Shown: piece after piece, positions 33,964 to 43,996 of the stretch
Layout: each line of letters starts with the position of its first letter
Numbering within the stretch: the stretch's first letter is position 1
Source of the DNA: Beroe forskalii
Lineage: Eukaryota > Ctenophora > Nuda > Beroida > Beroidae
Direction: 5' to 3'
Assembly (NCBI GenBank): GCA_011033025.1
Contig: WFMF01000090.1
Coordinates: 186,001 to 250,000, forward strand
Length of the DNA stretch: 64,000 nt
Notes under the pieces: generated by a model
Databases searched by the model: none
What the model was told of the DNA's origin: nothing
Seen by the model: only the letters and a program-made list of their open reading frames with translations
Position numbers and translations under genes: made by a program

Positions 33964-35085
33964 TCAAGATGAAGAAATGTCTAACTCGAATTGCCAGCCC
34001 ATCTTTCTTATTAGTCTTGAGCAATGTTCGTTAACTAATTTAATTTTCTTTATTTGCCAATAATTACTTAAATTGAATTCATAACGCCATTTCTGAGTTG
34101 CTTCTTGTGAATTTTTTCGAGTGTTGAGAACTCCATTTGGTGCCTTATCTCTTTGGCCTGATGCCTCTGCTTCATCAAAAATCTCTTTTGTAGCTATATA
34201 TGTCTTTACAGATTCAGTCATCTCCATTTCTACAAATGAGTAGATTTTCTCAGCAAACTCCTCAGTGTTGGCACTCAAATCATCGTGTGTAACTCGCATA
34301 TATCTGCCTTTTAACCAAGGAGCTGAATTCCCATATTCCAAATCTCTTATATACCTATTACATTCTGTATGCATTTCAATTCCAAGCTTCTCAAAAGTTT
34401 CAGTTTTTGTATAATCCAAGCGATTTCTGAATGTCTGGAAAATTTCTTTAAAGCCAGATCTAGATCTGAATAAAGCTCTAGGATCCCGTATCAGATGAAT
34501 GACCAGGATATTGGCTTCCCGGATTCCTGATATAAGATCGAGGTCTTGAATCCTCCTCAGCCGGATTAATTTGAGCGCGACAGCTTCTCGGGTTCTACAT
34601 TGGTACGGCCTTACAACGCTCATTGGAGCTCCCTCCCAGAAGAGGGCCTTGTCGTTGCACACTTCTGACCCGAAAAGGTACATGTTTTCTTGGGGAGTGG
34701 GAGCACATCGCCAGTGTTTGTGTACCACACTGCCAAACACGCCCACGGGAACGGAGCAGTTGTAGAAGATTTGTTGGAGGGTAAGCATGTTCATTTCGTC
34801 TAGTGTGTGCCGGGCTTTCACTCCTGGCATAGATCCAGCTTTTAACAGATGGTTCATGATCCCCATTGGATGAAATGTCTCAAAATCATACAAAACATCA
34901 CCGTTTTGATTGAACAGCTCCCCCAGGAACGATGAACCGGATCTAAACTTGCTAATGATAATGATAACTTTGGGTTTCTCCGGAAGTCTCACACTAAAAG
35001 CTGGATCTGGTATCCTAGGTAATATTCGTTGAAATGTTGCTGTAACTGGTCCCATGATGAGAGCAAGCACAAAGAGAATTTGCAT
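33964..35085 (-). CDS. CHST-like: CHST-like carbohydrate sulfotransferase, copy 3
   Basis: Single-exon frame of 373 aa, highly similar to copy 2, with the same signal-anchor, the SKFRSGSSFLGELF phosphosulfate loop and the RDPRALFRSR 3'-phosphate motif. It should be a Golgi PAPS-dependent glycan sulfotransferase. It differs from the other copies in a compact patch, HPMGIMNHLLKAGS in place of HPKGILDRKLEAGS (about 34840-34875), where the nucleotide sequence is also locally divergent, and in scattered substitutions (VGVFGSVV, DKAPNG). The downstream flank is replaced after about 60 bp by LINE-containing DNA, so its original AATAAA is now about 2.2 kb away. A minus-strand AATAAA at 33845-33850, within the LINE tail, could serve instead. 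Confidence 0.9.
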   Translation of the reverse strand: MQILFVLALIMGPVTATFQRILPRIPDPAFSVRLPEKPKVIIIISKFRSGSSFLGELFNQNGDVLYDFETFHPMGIMNHLLKAGSMPGVKARHTLDEMNMLTLQQIFYNCSVPVGVFGSVVHKHWRCAPTPQENMYLFGSEVCNDKALFWEGAPMSVVRPYQCRTREAVALKLIRLRRIQDLDLISGIREANILVIHLIRDPRALFRSRSGFKEIFQTFRNRLDYTKTETFEKLGIEMHTECNRYIRDLEYGNSAPWLKGRYMRVTHDDLSANTEEFAEKIYSFVEMEMTESVKTYIATKEIFDEAEASGQRDKAPNGVLNTRKNSQEATQKWRYEFNLSNYWQIKKIKLVNEHCSRLIRKMGWQFELDISSS

Positions 35086-35213
35086 TGCTTGGTGGGAGGG
35101 GCAGCGTAAAATGGAACCTACACAAAATACATTTTATAATGGCATATAAAGGTGCAAATCATATTGTTCGATTTTCCGATGCTTCTCATTGTTTCTGATA
35201 TACTTAGCGGAGA

Positions 35214-36002
35214 AACAGTGCTGCAAATCTGTATTTTGGATTGGAGGGTATTATTTTGAAATTTTGGCCATTTCCGCTAATTTGAATCTTTGAGGGGGTG
35301 ACTTCCGTGCATATAAATTCAATAAAGAAATAATTAAAGTAGTTCATGAAAAATGTAATAAAATTGAATATCAAAAAACATATAAACGATTATCGATGCA
35401 CTTACGAAATTATAATTTTGGCAGCTTCTGCATCCCCCCCCAGATTTGGGGGGGGGGGGAGGGGTGAAGATTTTTGGCCAAATAGGGTAGGTGGGGGTTG
35501 CCCCGATTTGATTTCAATGATTCTGGGGGACATAAACAGAAGGCGGAATGAAAAAAGTTAAGGAGGGAATGGGATATTGCAGAAGAATTTCAAAATTTGA
35601 GTTGAAAATATTTTTTCACAAGAAATATCTTCTCCCAGACCCCTGACTTCTGGGGGCTGCTCTCCAGACCCCCGCTCTTCTTTCTTCCTTCGGTAAGACA
35701 GGCATATTGCTGTGGTTCTTCAATTTCTAGCATTTTTCAAGGGATATCAGCTTAACAACTATATGTATCTATGTTTTTATATTGTTTTGATAATATACCT
35801 GGGGCTTCATTTTAATGCCATAATTCATGCCATAATTCCCTAACATTCAATATGTATCGAACTAAAACATAATATGGCGAAAACTCTCTGAGTTAGGTAC
35901 ATATGTTCAGAGTAGAGAAAAATAGCGTTCTATCGCAAAATACTTTATTAGTGGTTTTACTCGATTTTCAAAAACGACACCACAGCAGCAAAATAGGCAC
36001 AA
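35214..36002. other. Repeat-derived spacer, no gene seen
   Basis: Homology to the duplicated block stops near 35213. Positions 35410-35720 are the inverted copy of the C-rich repeat at 28960-29254. The remainder is AT-rich without exon signals. Confidence 0.5.
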
Positions 36003-36200
36003 ACCAACTTCATTTTCATATTTATGTATTTCATGTTTTTGTATCTCATGCTTTTTTGTATTTTTGTATTTTTTATGTTTTCATGTTTTTTAGTGTTTTT
36101 GTACCTATTTCTTGAATTTTTTGTTTTTTTTTTAATTTTTTTTTGTTTTTTATGTTTTTGTATTTTTTGTTTTTTTATGTTTTATTTGTTTTTTGTTTCT
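36003..36200. repeat. T-rich low-complexity tract
   Basis: Runs of TTTTTGTATTTTT and TTTATGTTTT dominate. Frames rich in Phe across this tract are compositional and not called. Confidence 0.9.
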
Positions 36201-36219
36201 TTCAAAAAACAACATTTAC

Positions 36220-36435
36220 CTTAACAAAAATTAAAAGTTCGTCAGTCTTCTGTCTTTCTTCTTTCAAAATAGTTTCTGCTTCTTTAAATTGTGTCTTGAG
36301 AAATTTCTTGGTGTCAAGTAGACATGAAAACGGATTGAATGTCAAATCTGCCATCGGTGTTTTGTTTAGTCGTTTTTCTATATCATTTCCTCCCAGCTTA
36401 AACACCGCAGTACAAAGTTCATCTATACGTTTCAT
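36220..36435 (-). CDS. Candidate orphan coding exon
   Basis: An open frame of 72 codons from ATG (MKRIDELCTAVFKLGG) to LLIFVK ends directly at a consensus donor (AAG followed by GTAAAT). The composition is protein-like, with a charged amphipathic helix region (KEAETILKEERQKTDE) suggesting a coiled coil. I do not recognise it. No polypyrimidine-rich acceptor was found upstream, and the following intron would run into an A-rich tract. It may be a real first exon, a relic of a mobile element or chance. Confidence 0.3.
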
Positions 36436-37734
36436 CAGAGGTTCCAGTTGAGCGATGATTCATCACACGTCTCACAAACCACAGCCAGGAAGGTGGAAGT
36501 GGTGTCGTGTTACTGCGACTGTTAAAAGCCAGAGAACAAAACACACACGAGTAGTAGTAGAAATAAGAGAAGTAGGTAAACATCATTGCACCATTACCAG
36601 TCATTCGAAATATTATACAAAATTAACTCAAAATTGTCTGACTTGCTGCGTCAGCCACATTAAATAGTTTACATAATTTAATCATATCATTATTAAGTTA
36701 CTAGTTTCAGTTGATTCTTTTGTAAACAATTCAAAGGACATATCTTATTAGAAAAATGTTCAAAGTTTTTGGTGGGGGTTTGGTCGAATCCAGGGGTGGA
36801 GTGCCCAAAGGGGGGGGGGGGAGGATTTTGAAAATTCAGGGGGGAGGATTTGGCAGGGGGGGGATTGAAAAATTCGGGGGGTGGGGATTGGACCCAGAAT
36901 GAAGCTATGAATTGAGATATCATGACAATGGTCGCTATGTGGGCACGTTGGTACCTAGTGAGCAAGTAGATAACTACCATGAAAATAAACTGAGCTGGGA
37001 GAAAATACAGCAAAACATGTAACATATCAGAAAATAATGATTAATGATGTAAATGTTCATATTATGATAACATACGACGTCATTGTACAATTACGTCGAG
37101 GCAGTTTATTGATTAATTCCCCGGGCCCACTCAACCTTTTGAATAACCAGCATACTGTAATTGCAGTTGCCTGCAACGAAACTATTAAAGCAATTTGTTT
37201 TAATTAGCAAGGAAATTAAGGGTCCAACTGTAAAGTCAAGTTTGATGCTTAGAAGGCAATTATTGCTTTATTGGTTGATGATATTGGTTGGTACTGGAAA
37301 TTTGAGCCATGCGCTAATCACATCACACATGGTTAATTTCTAATTAGATATCGCTGGCTGTCAGGCAGTCAAACGACTGATGGAAAAAACGCTAATAAGC
37401 CTCGCTATACCTAGCAATGTACCTATAATATTATAGCCCCTAAAGGGAATCAGGAGTGCGGGAACAGGGAAAAATTTGGAATGAAACGTTCAGGACGGGC
37501 AAGACCCCGAAATAATTTTTGAAGGTGATGGAATATTGGGGGGCATGGGGCAAAATTATTGGGGGATGGGGGTATATAACCCCAACCCCCGGGATTTGCA
37601 GCACTGCGGAGGACGCTTATTTTTCACGCCAGTTTGACGGCAAACAGCATGAAATAAGTTTTCGGTTTTGTGTAGGCTTAACACCAAATTTCATACCGGT
37701 TTGGCGCCAAACTGGCATCAGAACAGGCTTGAAA
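36436..37734. other. Spacer with G-rich repeat, no gene seen
   Basis: At about 36760-36900 there are long G runs and phrases related to the C-rich family at 28960 and 35410. At about 37615-37735 a segment (ACACCAAATTTCATACCGG, GGCATCAGAACAG) matches the sulfotransferase upstream flank at 20865-20960, so block-related sequence continues into the repeat at 37735. No exon seen. Confidence 0.5.
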
Positions 37735-38990
37735 CCTGTGTATATGAGGTGAAATCGGCGCCAAACTGGCACAACGATTCGTTTTATGCAGTTAAAGCTG
37801 GCGTTCTCCTCTAGTCAATCAGGTTAAAACTCTTAGTCTAAAATTCTAATATTATGATATCAAAACAATGGCTACATATTGTATTATAGTTCTTATTTTC
37901 GATTATAGCATAGAACAGGAAATAAAATCGGGAGGGAGAGGCAAAGTTAACAAAGAAGCTCAAGTCTGAAAGCGAAACAAGCGTTTGCAAAAACTTAAAA
38001 GGCAAAACAGTGACACAAATCAGTTCATTAACATTATTAATAACTAATTAATATTCGATGAGTGAATAGTTGGATACGGCATAAGTCATGTGTACTACTT
38101 TGTAACGAATCAGAGGAATCATCAGAACTTTTCGTGTGTAGTTATCATGTCTAACGTCATGTCAGCTTGTTCTATGCGGCAATAAATTTAAACGGAGAAT
38201 CTCATGAGGGCCGCATACTCCAGGCCACATACTCCAGATAATGGTACCTTAGGACTTATAGGGGCAAATTTATGGATCTTGTAATTTGGAGATTTTTCGA
38301 AAAAATCCTCATTTTTCACACATCATGACAGTTCAAAATGACGTCACTATCATAATATATTAACTAGAGTAATGACTTGAAGAAGATTCCTTAATTGCAC
38401 CCTACCAAATTTGTAAACACCAGAATCTTACTCCACATAAATACACCTCCTAAAGTCCTTAGGCATCTGACATATATAAACCAGCTTGTTGAGACTGATA
38501 GTGAAGTTTCAGTCAACATTATAGGTAAATTGGGCGATCCGTCGAGGCCAGTTTCACGCCAGTATTGCGCCAGTATCACACCAGTATTGCGCCAGTATCA
38601 CGCCAGTCGACACTTAATTAAAGCCAGGACGCCAGTAGCACGCCAGTATCAGATCATATACTGGCGTATTACTGGCTTCCTGGCTTTAAGTTAGTTTCGA
38701 CTGGCGCGATACTGGCGCGATACTGTCGTGATACTGGCGTGCTACCGGCGCGGTATTGGCGTGATACTGGCGTGCTGCTGGCGCGCAACTGGCGTGCTAC
38801 TGGTGCGATACTTGCGTGATACTGGCGCGATAACGGCGTGAGGTAGGTCTGATACTGGCGTGATACTGGCGTGGTACTGGCGTGGTACTGGCGTGATACT
38901 GGCCTCGACGGTTCGCTCAATTTACCACATTATAGTATTTCACCTAGCCAAATTTAAGTTGATTTCCCTTTTCTGACTGTCACTGCAGTG
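37735..38990. repeat. Second copy of the 29,255-30,060 repeat
   Basis: Aligns in the same orientation with 29255-30060 (shared GCGCCAAACTGGCACAACGA, AGCTGGCGTTCTCCTCTA, TTAACAAAG and later ACATTATAG). It is interrupted by the foldback element at 38524-38926, which is absent from the 29-30 kb copy. Confidence 0.75.
38524..38926. mobile_element. Foldback element with CTGGCGTGATA minisatellite core
   Basis: The 403-bp element has TIRs beginning GGTAAATTGGGCGATCC (left) and GGTAAATTGAGCGAACC (right, reverse complement). They continue through GTCGAGGCCAGT, with 2 mismatches in 29 bp. The flanking 8-bp duplication is ACATTATA (38516-38523 and 38927-38934). The interior consists of 10-12 bp units, CGCCAGTATCA on the left and TGATACTGGCG on the right, so the two halves are inverted relative to each other. 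The related repeat at about 29985 has the uninterrupted ACATTATAG, the empty site. No transposase. Confidence 0.92.
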
Positions 38991-41096
38991 ACAGTTCGAA
39001 CTGCAGTTTGCGCATCTTTCGTGTGCGCGGCGTAAATTTACGCGGTGTTAAGAATAAGACGTGTTATTTATATGTCTGCCTCCGCCACCGTTCAAACTCA
39101 GCAATTCGCAAACACAAAATACTGTAGTTCTTATCAGTCATAGGACGGGTGTACCTCTATGTGATGTCTATATGTCAGGTGGTGTCATCGGTATGCTTGA
39201 TTGGGTACTGAGTGGTTTCAGAGAGGTCTGTGACTATATATGAGGAAGAATTATAAGTAGTAAGATGTCTGTACGCCGCGCAAACTCACGCCGCAAACAC
39301 AAAAGACGTGCAAACTACGGTAGCAGGACAGTTTACCCCGCGACAGTTTATCCCGTGTTCTATAGGCACTTTTTACTGTTAAACAATGGCCTCATAGTCA
39401 TATACGGGGTAAGCTGTCCTAGATACGACAGTTTACCCCGCGACATTTTACCCCGGATCGCATGACGCAATCATTGAGTAAGATGTGATCCGACGTATCA
39501 CCATGGAGCTGAGGACCTCGTCAATGCCATGTATCATGTTTAAAACTTTACAACACTAAAGTATGCGACTAATAAATAGTGATCCGATCATTCAGTTAAG
39601 AAACTTCATAAAATCGATCAAGTTCAAGAACAGCCTCAAAATTAAGGGGCTGTATCTTAGGGTCTGAAAAACTTCTTTATGTCAATTTGATGTCGATGGA
39701 AAGCTAGACTGTTTTTCTACAAGCCTGTTTTTGAATTGTGCAATTTTGATAATCAGAAGTTGAGTTATGGACGATTGAAAATGGGCGATTTCACATCAAA
39801 ATACATGCAATTTTCAAAACACGCCAATAAAACTTACACCCACTGTACTACGGGTAATGGCCTTAGTAAGTTAGTGAAGTAACAAGAGGGCTCGTACTTT
39901 AATGTCATAAGTTGAAAAGGAGCCTGATGTGGTGTAGGACCTATGAGCAGGAGTTATTCCTGACTTATCATATTGGTCACCTCATTGGGTGCATTGATGG
40001 GAGCTTCCCGCACTATCAATTGTAGGTAACAATCCCTCAGTCATTTTCCTCAAATGCGGCATTTTATAAGCTAATATTCCAAGAAAAGAAGAAACAAAGC
40101 TATACGGTTTATTTCAACTCTGTCGTGGCGGGGGTTGATATGAGGATATTTTAAAACTGGGTTGTAGCGGGTTACATGTCGAAGTAGTGACCGTAATGAG
40201 CCATTCGAGTTCATTATCGAAGGCATTCAGTAAGGGCTTAGATCATGGAACCGGATTATACCGCGACCACAAATAGCGACTGCTGACAGCTATAATACTC
40301 CGATCAAACAGTATTTCCTTCCAATTGGGCTTGATATGACGACCCTTGTTTGAATGTAACGCTCTTTTGAGAACTCCTTTATAAAATCAAATTCATTCAA
40401 AGATTTTTGCACTTTAGTTTTGTGGTGACCGTATTCTGCAACTTACACAGTTACTAAAACAGGGGTATAATACAACTACCACGTCCCAGCCGACATTGTG
40501 CCGACATTGATGAAAATTGAGCAAGATTTGAAATTTTACTGCTATAGTACTGTTAATTTCACGTTTTGCGATTCCTAAAAATTGCCCTGTGAGGAGTAGC
40601 CCAAGGTAAAAAAAGTTTTATCCAAACAAAATGCAGCCATTTATTGTTAATATTATAAGAACACGACTTGATGGCAAAACGGTTTGAAATTAGCATGTTC
40701 TCACTTGCTTGATGTGCAGGCCTAAGTGAGTGTACTATCATGATTCAAATTATCATTCATAGTGACATGAAAGCCTTACTGAAAGTATATCATCAACGTA
40801 TACAAACGTTTTCGTTGGATTTGCGACCATGCATCAATGATAGGGTACCATTTTTGAAGCCTTGTTCCTTAACAATACTGGCTGGCAACATAGAATGCCC
40901 GGGAACGTTTTTTGACCCAAAGTCAGGCTTGCTAAATCTTCTGTTAACTTTTTTCTGAAATTGATCAGTATAACATGAGTTTGACATAATATTATGGTCA
41001 GTAGTTTGGATAAATACAGATCCAACAAAACGTTATTGTAAAAAAGAAAACTCTGACTTGAGCTCAAGATAACCAATTTACACTAACTAACTAACA
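38991..41096. other. Spacer with small repeat remnants, no gene seen
   Basis: At about 38980-39070 and 39265-39300 are fragments (CAGTTCGAACTGCAG, GCGCGGCGTAAATTTACGC) related to the palindromic MITE at 41097. At about 39327-39460 the phrase GACAGTTTACCCCGCGACA recurs. Positions 39130-39265 share sequence with 31750-31900. No exon-like frame. Confidence 0.45.
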
Positions 41097-41217
41097 GTGG
41101 CAGTTCGAAATGCAGTGTTGTGTACGCGGCGTAAGTTTGCACAGCGTATACAGACATGTTATTTACATGTCTTTACGCTGCGCAACCTTACGGCGTGCAG
41201 TTCGAACTGTCACCGTA
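41097..41217. mobile_element. Palindromic MITE of about 120 bp
   Basis: The left arm, GTGGCAGTTCGAAATGCAG followed by GTACGCGGCGTAAG, mirrors the right arm, which ends CGGCGTGCAGTTCGAACTG; ACATGTTATTTACATGT lies at the centre. It lies only about 25 bp beyond the splice donor of the exon at 41244-42038. Confidence 0.75.
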
Positions 41218-41243
41218 GGAATGAATTGACATGCAGTACTCAC

Positions 41244-42038
41244 GGGGAATATGGGTGTCTTAACTTCAGTCAGTGCCTCAGCTGGCTTCCTGAGGATGTC
41301 ATTGCCCAGTATCTCAGCGCGGTGTCGGTAGAGCGGGGAATTCTCGTCTAGATCTGCCTCAGTAATGCGTCGGGTAGTGGTGACCCTTCGCTGACACATC
41401 TCAGAGGGGTTGAGGTATAACGATGGTAAGCCATACCTAGGAATGTCTGAAGGACTTTCCTCCGGACCTCTGTCTGTGAGTGGTTTTGTCTTGTTGGAGG
41501 AGGACGTGGGAGGGCAGGGTCGCTCTGATCTGGGTTTGATGCTCGGCATTTCCCCTAACTCATCTTCCCCCTCATCCTCCTCCTCCTCCTCCTCACTGTC
41601 GTCACTCAGGTTATATCCCAACAGATCGTCGTCTTCTTCCTCCTCTTCCACATTGGAGGTTCCCAGGATGGCTGAGGGGTGATCGTAGCTCCTGCTGGAG
41701 GATCTGCTGCTGCAAGTCGAGGAGACACTCTTCCCACGGTGCTCAGGAGACTTCTTGGTCTCCTCGAAGAGGTTGTTTCTACTGAGCGTGGTGGAAGGGG
41801 AGGCAGGTGGCCGGGAGGTCGGGGTGTGTCGCTTGGTTTTAATGGGAGGTGGGGCTGCAACGGGTTTATCCGTCAACAACCGCGATAGGGAGTCACTGGC
41901 TTCATCCACCAGCTCAATAAAACTGGTAAACACATCGTCGTTTGTTATTTGATCCTGTGCTTCTTTTAGTTTAACATCTACAGATGACGAGAGGTCGTCT
42001 ATGGTTCCTTTTACTGAATCGAAAAGAGCGTCAAACAT
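41244..42038 (-). CDS. First coding exon of an acidic, Ser-rich protein
   Basis: A 265-codon open frame starts at an ATG directly preceded by an in-frame TAA. It ends at KTPIFP with a good donor (CCC followed by GTGAGT), phase 0. The N-terminus (MFDALFDSVKGTIDDLSSSV) predicts an amphipathic helix. The middle is disordered, with Pro/Ser stretches and a long acidic run (EEEEEDDDLLGY, DDSEEEEEEDEGEDELGE). The end is more ordered (TRRITEADLDENSPLYRHRA, EILGNDILRKPAEAL). I do not recognise the family. It lies downstream of the C2/MUN exons and upstream of the Ser/Arg-rich/MHD2-like exons on the same strand. Its phase-0 donor would fit the phase-0 X3 acceptors at 23784 or 15289, but not the X2 acceptor. 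It may therefore be an alternative 5' exon of that transcription unit or belong to an unseen gene. Confidence 0.7.
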
Positions 42039-43797
42039 TTACCATGCCACTTTGACACCAATATCATACACTTCAACCTGAATTCAATGATCAAACAACG
42101 AGAAAGGAATCTCGTTTTGCTTTTGCATTTTTATTGTGAATTGACTCGATAAACTGTATATAATAGGTTCTTAGGTTAAGCCAAAGATTCAATCGTTCCA
42201 GATTATATTTTTTGGCGAATTCATTACAAGGTCAAGTTTGAAACATCTCCAAAAGTCCAAAGAATTGGTTTTTTGGAATATTTCAATTTCTTCGATATTT
42301 TTTGATTTTTTGATGGAATATTTCTTCGGAAAATCTACATCATTAGTGATGATGAAACATTCGCATAATTATTGTCGAAAAGTAGGGATCAAAGTTTTTA
42401 ATTTCCAATTACTGAGACACTTAGCATATAGAGACAAGAAATTTATATCAATTAAGTATCCAAATGATTGCTTATAACTGAATAGTAGATTGAACATAAC
42501 TTAATAAACGTATTTATTGCGGACGAATGACTTTATAACAGTCTAATTTACGTCAACAATTATCTAAATAGACAGCTTAGAAAAACTGTTTTTCTGAAAT
42601 ATGCCATGTCATGTTGCCACAAGAAGAGTATTCTCTCTCTCATGGTCGCCCATCACTTAGCAACAGTCTATAAACAGATCAGAATCAAGCACATAACGAA
42701 GGAAAATATGAGACGAGGAATTATGTTAAAAGTTCTAAAAACCGGAAGGGAACATTCTCAAAACATGAGCGAGAGATGGAAAGATGATGGCAAGTGACGT
42801 TGCAGAAAAACGGTAGACATACCCTTCCATTTACCAGCAATAATCAAGAATCAGGGTAGACTACGATATCAAGCAGGGAAACATGTACTGCAGCCTATAA
42901 CGAGGGAACGAAGTCTCGTTGCAGCTTCGGAATTAGGTAACTGAAATATATACTTAACGAATTCATTATCAACATTGTATGTTCTGTGCGGAGGCTTTAG
43001 TGCCACCGCGGTAATCACGATGTTATATCCGGGATTCGATACGAGATACCTATAATAGCACCCTTTGAGCGGCACTCGGCAGCCGCGCGCGGTGCGGTTG
43101 TAAATACAGACTTCAAGGTTAGAGCTGCATCGGAACGTTAAGAATCAAGAATTGATGGCATTAATATAGCCGCTTTTGATGGAGAGTAGGAAAGCTGCTT
43201 TTCAAAGAACTGAGGGTTTGGTATAATCCAGGCGATGTCGTCTTTATTATTGATACAGCATATCACGGCTTAACGCAGCCTTCTCTGGAGGATCCTGCCG
43301 GACTATTACGTCAAGTTCCATCAGACTTAGTGGATATAACACATACTGCTATCTTGAGGTGAATATCCTGCCGTCGAATTGGAATGTAAAATGGATGGAA
43401 GACTGCATTTCATCCGTTAGATAAATCACTATGAAGCATGTCGTAACGAATGAAATCAGCCACCCAAGAAGCTTTCTTAAGAAAGCAGCGAGCTACGGAC
43501 TTGCTGGGGAGGAGGGGTTATTTGGCGGATGATCATTGATCACTCTCCAGAGGAGGAGAATATTTAGCCAGGTGTCGAGGAGGTGATGCTACTTGGTGTC
43601 AAGGTGCAGCTGACGTTGCAAGCATCAGATTCTTCAATTATATGCTGCAAGTATTATTATTAGTTAAACGTCACAAGATCGTGCAGAAGATTCGCCCTCT
43701 CCCGTCCATTTGTTGGACCAATGAGAACTCCGTAGTACTGCTCCTGGAGGCGTCAGGAGACCATCCATCTCACTATCTGGTGGAGGTCACTTGAGAC
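42039..43797. other. 5' flank and spacer, no gene seen
   Basis: No exon with splice support was found. The sequence upstream of the ATG at 42038 contains a possible acceptor (GAATTCAG at about 42075-42085), so a 5'UTR exon could lie further upstream. Confidence 0.4.
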
Positions 43798-43996
43798 TTG
43801 CCGGCATTCCACGACACTTGAAACTTGCCGGCATTCCAAGACACTTGAAACTTGCTAAACTTGCCGGCATTCCACGACACTTGAAACTTGCTAAACTTGC
43901 CGGCATTCCACGACACTTGAAACTTGCCGGCATTCCACGACACTTGAAACTTGCGAAACTTGCCGGCATTCCACGACACTTGAAACTTGCGAAACT
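43798..43996. repeat. 27+9-bp minisatellite
   Basis: A 27-bp unit (ACTTGCCGGCATTCCACGAC plus ACTTGAA) occurs six times. Four copies are followed by a 9-bp partial unit (ACTTGCTAA or ACTTGCGAA). All unit lengths are multiples of nine, which keeps frames open on both strands. The resulting repetitive frames are not called as genes. Confidence 0.9.

Larger units (their letters stand above)
30080..35213. repeat. Segmental duplication, partial and interrupted copy 3
   Basis: Pieces matching block copies 1 and 2 occur at 30085-30625 (equivalent to about 17925-18440), 31545-31740 (about 18477-18620) and 33905-35213 (sulfotransferase and flank). They are separated by a roughly 920-bp insertion at 30626-31544 and a roughly 2.2-kb insertion at 31740-33904 containing a LINE fragment. 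The SLC35G-like and Ser/Arg-rich genes are absent from this copy. Confidence 0.8.

Noticed and set aside
36024..36224. Phe-rich hydrophobic frames
   Set aside because: Encoded by a T-rich low-complexity tract.
38669..38920. 83-codon frame with repeated SRQYRAS-type peptides
   Set aside because: Lies entirely within the minisatellite core of the foldback element; openness follows from the repeat unit.
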